Both the position numbers and the translations under genes were made by a program. Below the pieces are notes generated by a model, which worked only from the letters and a program-made list of their open reading frames with translations, had not been told where the DNA came from and did no database searches. From Pyxicephalus adspersus (taxonomy: Eukaryota > Chordata > Amphibia > Anura > Pyxicephalidae), in assembly GCF_032062135.1 (NCBI RefSeq), contig NC_092858.1, positions 122,405,021 to 122,469,020 of the forward strand: DNA of 64,000 nucleotides, written 5' to 3'. Shown piece after piece: positions 59,286-64,000 of this stretch; the stretch's first letter is position 1; every line of letters starts with the position of its first letter.

Positions 59286-59690
59286 TTTTTATTCCTAAGA
59301 ATTCCTAAGATCCCTTAATCCTGCTAGAGATGTCCTCGATTGGATACTTCACCGTAAAGGAATGCTCTGCTGAGGAAGCGCAGGGTGCCGCCATTTTCCC
59401 GCTTGTTCTGGGGACATAACCTGATCTTGCGCTCCGCAGGACTAACATAGAGTGACGTAACCTGCTCCAAAGAGAAAAACAGTGGCAGTCCCACTACGTA
59501 TGTGTGAGATCGGCATATCTTTCTCCTCAGTGTAAGAAAATGCCCCTCCTGGGGCCAGCCCCCTGTGATGTGTGATGTAGGTATCCCAGGAGGCTCTGCG
59601 CTCCCTATCTGTCTTTATTGCTACAAAGGGGAGTACCTTCAATCTTTTTTTTGTTGGGTTGTTTACCCTTTTATGTAAAGCAAAACTTTT
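59286..59690. repeat. Dispersed repeat R1, copy 2
   Basis: Same ordered words as the copy at 9240-9690 (ACCTGATCTTGC, ATGTGTGAGATCGG, GATGTGTGATGTAGGTAT, CTCTGCGCTCCC, TCTTTATTGCTA, ending ACCCTTTTATGTAAAG). The two copies are in the same orientation. Confidence 0.7.
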
Positions 59691-61539
59691 GGTAATAGGT
59701 CTGTTTTAAGACCTGCAGTCATTGCATTTGGCACTATTGCTGTTTAGGATAACATATGACCAAATTCTGAAAGTCACAGAGGTATCCAATTCCTGAAGAT
59801 GTCACAATAACCCTTTCCTTTAGAAATCCCTACCTTTTACCATGCCTACCAATAAATGCAGCAACATGGTGCCATTCTGTTTAGTTTAGGCACAGAAATT
59901 TGCCTCTACCATAAAGTGGCAATCTGGTTTTGTTTTCCCCCCAGGTAAAATGGTTCTAGCCTTTCCCTAAGCAAATAATTTATTTTTCCTTTAAAAAAGG
60001 CGTTTCTATCAATAAACATCTGCTTATCCCCAGTTCTAAGTCTAGTCAGCCCAATGTTCTCTGGGTGGCAAAGATGAATGCAGAAAGCCTGTATGATTGA
60101 AATAAGCAAAATAAACAAAAATGAATGGGCATTTATAAAATTGTTTCAATTAAAAAACATCTCTGCTTATATCATGTATCTAAAACCATTAAAAAAGGAA
60201 AACGTTTTTTGTTTCATTAGGATAAAAAAATTGTAACCCACTAGATAAGTCAGTTGTCTTTACCATTATTGGAATAGTAAAATGTGACACATCAATATAA
60301 TATCTGAATCCACTGCTTCTATACAGTCGGGAGGACTTTTTGTAAGTGTAAAATAACCTTTACACTAGGGAGCTAGGGCTTGCTAATACTTGACTTATAT
60401 TACAACCACACAGCTAAATCCATAACATTTAACTAGCATACCCTTCCTAAATTTTGTTGCTTTTTTTATAGCCCACAGAAGGTGCTCCATAACCTATAGA
60501 GATGATGTAGTCTCAAAAATACAGTTAAAAGAAATGGCAAAAAAAGTTGAGGAAGGCAACTGAACCTTTATAGTCTGCAGCAAATGAGAAATAAATCTGT
60601 GGAGAAATCTGACAGGTCTATAAATCGCCCACACTGTGTACCCTGGACAAGTGGCTTATGAACTTGTCCATGAAGGGAAAAGATTGCCCCCCAGGTCCCC
60701 CTGTAATGGATAAGTTGTAATTCATAACCAGTCATCTACAATAGAATGCAGCCAGCCAGCAGTAAATAAGAGATGCAGGCACACAATGTGGGGGTGGGTA
60801 ATACAGGGCTAGGTTAACTTTCCCAAGTCATTCCACAAAATAAACAAACAGCAATAGAAAGGACCGTCAAGTATAGAGATATAAAAAATTCCACTCGGCT
60901 ACAGCCTATTATCAAGAGTGCCTGCTGAATTCTAGTAATTGTCTGATTTTAAAATAGAGCAGCTGATGTATTGCAACTACAGGATTGGAAAAAGTAGGTG
61001 CATTGCTGCAATTTTCTGACCAGCACTAGAAAATAATAAGGTGGATCCAGCTGGTTTTTAAATATAACCTAGATGATTGTTAATTAATGCCAATGAAATA
61101 GTTTATTTTTTTCTCAGAGATTTTCTTTTAATACTTGGAGTTTGATATTTACATAGATTATCGCCATAAACAGGTTGTACATATCTTCTTACAAAATACA
61201 TTTAAATAACAAAGTTAGCATGATACACAGTAGCATGTCTGTAATCTTCACGGAAACTGTGGGTTGTCATTGGCATCCTTACAATTGACCGTAGAGTTGC
61301 TTGATTTTCAAAGTTTGCAGTTTCATTGGTTTAATTTTAAAACATTTTGTGATACCATTGGAACCATTTCTTGTAAAGGTAATTTTATTGCATGTTTGTT
61401 TCATTTTTCATTTATTTACATTGAATATTTTCATTAAACAAATCTACAATTGTCAGTTTACTAAATCCAGCATTCTTTTGACCAAAGCCTGCATTGTCTT
61501 CTTGCAGTGTGAAGTTGTTGTTGTTTGCTTTGCCCTTAA
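59691..61539. other. Unannotated AT-rich DNA
   Basis: No element ends, arrays or supported exon. Confidence 0.45.
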
Positions 61540-61765
61540 AGTGTATGTTAAGACAAAACTTTTTTGTGCTTACATTACATTAGAGCTATACCCTCTGTCC
61601 TTGTTAGGTTGAATTCACCTCTCTGTTTGTCCTGGTCACCATTATCACCAAAACAGAAAGTTAGGGGAAATCCAAAATTTCACAGCTGTTCCACAAACAA
61701 TCTTCCAATGAGTACCTCTGTTTCGGAGACAACTTAGTTTAGGGAGAATTTTCCACACTTCCTAA
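61540..61765 (+). repeat. Probable dispersed frog repeat R4
   Basis: TCTGTTTGTCCTGGTCACCA, then TTATCACCAAAACAGAAAGT and GGGGAAATCC, matches remembered high-copy frog sequence. Only one copy is present here. It lies directly upstream of the R3 copy. Confidence 0.4.
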
Positions 61766-61782
61766 CATGACTTCTCAAAAAC

Positions 61783-61975
61783 ATGCAGGTAGGTTAATTG
61801 GCTTCCCCTAAAAATTGGTCCTCGAATGTGTTAATGACATATACCAATTAGATTGTGAGCCCCTTCGGGGGGATTGTTGGTGCCATAACTATGGACGTTT
61901 CAAAAATCACTTCCTAATATGTCAGCGTTCTATAAATACAAGGTAATGCCTATAATAATTATTAATAAATAGGCA
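61783..61975 (+). repeat. SINE-like repeat R3, best copy
   Basis: In order: CATGCAGGTAGGTTAATTGG, CTTCCCCTAAAAATTGG, AATGACATATACC, TTAGATTGTGAGCCCCTTCG, GGACGTTTC, TAATATGTCAGCG, CTATAAATACAAGG, then a tail of TAATAATTATTAATAAATA. The 3' part equals the reversed sequence at 26745-26828, and the middle equals 10185-10360. No promoter boxes could be confirmed. It may be a SINE or the 3' end of a larger LINE-mobilised repeat. Confidence 0.7.
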
Positions 61976-64000
61976 ACACAAAGTAACAGGATAGGGGATT
62001 TAACCCTTCTCTACACCATCCAAAACTAGAAAAAAGTTTGGTAATACATACACTTTAAAGTGCATAATTTATAAGACGCTCTTTCAACTTTTTAGGCTTT
62101 TTTCTTTTTCTTCATCATAGCAGACTAGGAAGTAACAGCAATCTAATCAACTAATTTACAGAATGTTACACTGTAGCATCAATGAATCAGAAGGTAGCCT
62201 TTGTAAAACTGATTGTAAAGGAGTAAAAAGAAGAAAACAAAACTCGTTTTAGATCTTCCAGAAAATGAAAAGTACATAAAAGAAATGAAAAAACAACACT
62301 GTAGTCTTTGAATACAATCCATCCATTACTGTAAATCAGAGGAACTGTCTGACATATATCTTTTCGCTAAAATGCTTTATCATACATTCTTTTTTTGTGA
62401 CGTTTGGTAAAAGATGAATAAAGGGACACAAAATCACTTCTTTATTAATGAAATTGAAGCTATAACTAAAAATAACACCTTTAAAGCTGAAGCATTAAAA
62501 TGAATAGAAGCTCTGCTGTCAGGAATGAACAAAACTCAGAGTAATACAGCGTATGCTTGTGGCCATTGTATCTCTCATCACATTGGTTAAAGTTGGGTAA
62601 AATATAGATTATTATTATTAATAGTGAATGTGTCAGTTTTCACTTCATGGACTATGATTGAGGGAACATTTTGACATTTTAAAGTTGGCCAACCACATTT
62701 GTCATAAAAATGAATATAGCCATTGATTGACACTTAATTAGTCAGCACCATATTTAGAGTTGTTACTGCCAGACTTACTCATCATTACCTCTAAAAATTC
62801 TAATTCTTGTGACATAGAAAAATATATTTTTTTAGAAGCTGGCAGCAAGCTGGATTACATACCATTTAGCTATTATGCTGTGTATTATCATCACCATTTT
62901 GAGGGAACAGATTGTCCAATTTCAAATGATATAAAACGTATGTAATATATTTGTAAATGTTGTGTAACTTAAAGCCTAATTCTATCATAATTTTTTTTCT
63001 TCAATTAAAATGATGCCCAGCATCATTCTACCCAATTCCTGTAAGCCAGAGTAATAAAAACCTGCTCCATGGAGGTGTGTCATCAAGCCTCATTGGGCTC
63101 CTTGGTAGTGCAAGGAATGGAACTACAAAATAAGCACTTAGCACCTGCCTACTAGTTGGATCCATACCAATAGTTCTGCATAACTGTTTTAATGATGATC
63201 CACATCTTCTTCAAGCCAATACTGATTTCTTGTAACTGTTTGGTTAAAGTATTATGAAATTATCACAGATACAGTACATGAATAACAGACAAAAATTGGA
63301 CTTCCAGAGAGAGATAATAATTGAAAATTAATGCAGCTCTAAATTTAATAATTGATTATTGAATGCACCTTTTTCAATGCAAGCAGTCTAAATTAATTCT
63401 GCAGTCATCATCTTGCACTGTAAAACTGTGCTGAGACTTGGAAATGGATAAACAGCAGTGTGCTAACAGAGAATATGGTTATAGGAGAAGCCTATTGTTT
63501 TCAGACACCGAACGTTAGGAGCTAGGAAGAATGCAAGTAGCTGGCAACAGCTCTCATTTTTCCTGGGCAGCTAGGCATTAGGCAAAAGATAACAATTTCT
63601 TGTGTTCGAACATCTTCCAATCTAAACAATTCGGGGTTTGAGCCCTACTACTTTTGATAAAAATTAGATCTGTTTGCAAGGGCATTATGACATTCTGGTG
63701 TTGTGGCGGTATCTAAATATTTCTCTTCTTTTAGATTGCATTTATTTGTGATGCTAAGGCTCTGTTCATATTTATACATTGCAATAACATAAGCATTCTT
63801 AATTGCCACAATACGCTAATGTGAACAGATTTTAACTGTATTACTGATGCTTGTAGCCCTTTACATATGAACTGGTGAACAAAAGAATGGTTGCTCACAA
63901 TGATCAATTAGGATTCAGCTTTAAACTCAATGGAAAAGAAACATAGAATCTGGCTGGCTCTCAGTAACAGAATATATGCAGGACGATACGAGGAACCTTT
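61976..64000. other. Unannotated AT-rich DNA to the window end
   Basis: No supported exon, array or element end. A 61-residue frame at 62760-62945 has no motif or context. Confidence 0.45.

Noticed and set aside
63600..63660. T-loop-like GGGTTTGAGCCC resembling a tRNA
   Set aside because: No acceptor, D or anticodon stems can be placed around it.
1..64000. CRISPR arrays, operons, ribosome binding sites, bacterial terminators
   Set aside because: None found, and the sequence is vertebrate nuclear DNA.

Overview
This looks like a stretch of anuran (frog) nuclear genome, probably a neobatrachian. It is AT-rich and full of decayed transposable elements. It has scaffold gaps of N, (TA)n and (TTA)n microsatellites, and dispersed repeats of kinds I associate with ranid-type frogs (three-base-tailed SINE-like copies, 'GATTTATTAAAG' foldback elements, 'TACACACGTGCAAT' inverted-repeat elements). 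The clade is an inference from repeat style. I find no convincing host exon, tRNA, rRNA or CRISPR array, so the window is most likely a gene desert or the inside of a very long intron.

Layout. 0-5 kb: a gap at the edge of an inverted-repeat element, a non-autonomous hAT element with a perfect 8-bp target duplication (1250-1769), and a solo LTR with a perfect 5-bp duplication (3572-4318). 5-15 kb: Tc1 debris, a foldback element, SINE-like copies and a second LTR of the first family (11178-11918). 15.6-18.5 kb: a full-length relic of a DNA transposon with CACTG/CACAG-type ends. It encodes a decayed protein of roughly 500 residues, and a 764-bp LTR has inserted cleanly into its reading frame. 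19-31 kb: two members of one TA-flanked element family, both broken by assembly gaps, an LTR of another family (25674-26364) and tandem arrays.

31.3-36.4 kb is the most complex block. A reverse-strand Tc1-like element has been entered by an 883-bp insert with a G/C-rich ORF, and by a second member of the CACAG-ended family, which sits between TTA duplications. Parts of both elements were then tandemly duplicated. 36.4-46 kb is mostly single-copy sequence with a GC-rich hAT element, the tail of an L1/Tx1-type LINE, a long inverted-repeat element and another Tc1 remnant. 46-64 kb holds further short elements, including a TTAA-flanked one with an internal inverted repeat, separated by repeat-poor sequence.

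No genes work together here. The most interesting content is the CACAG-ended transposon family, with an N-terminal cysteine-rich region and a C-terminal 'EQGERFHQD' motif. It is present as one full-length relic and two rearranged partial copies. The nested insertions give a relative order of events. Several repeat-free islands (about 28.6, 36.6, 42.3, 45.6 and 56.6 kb) might be conserved regulatory DNA, but that can only be tested by alignment.
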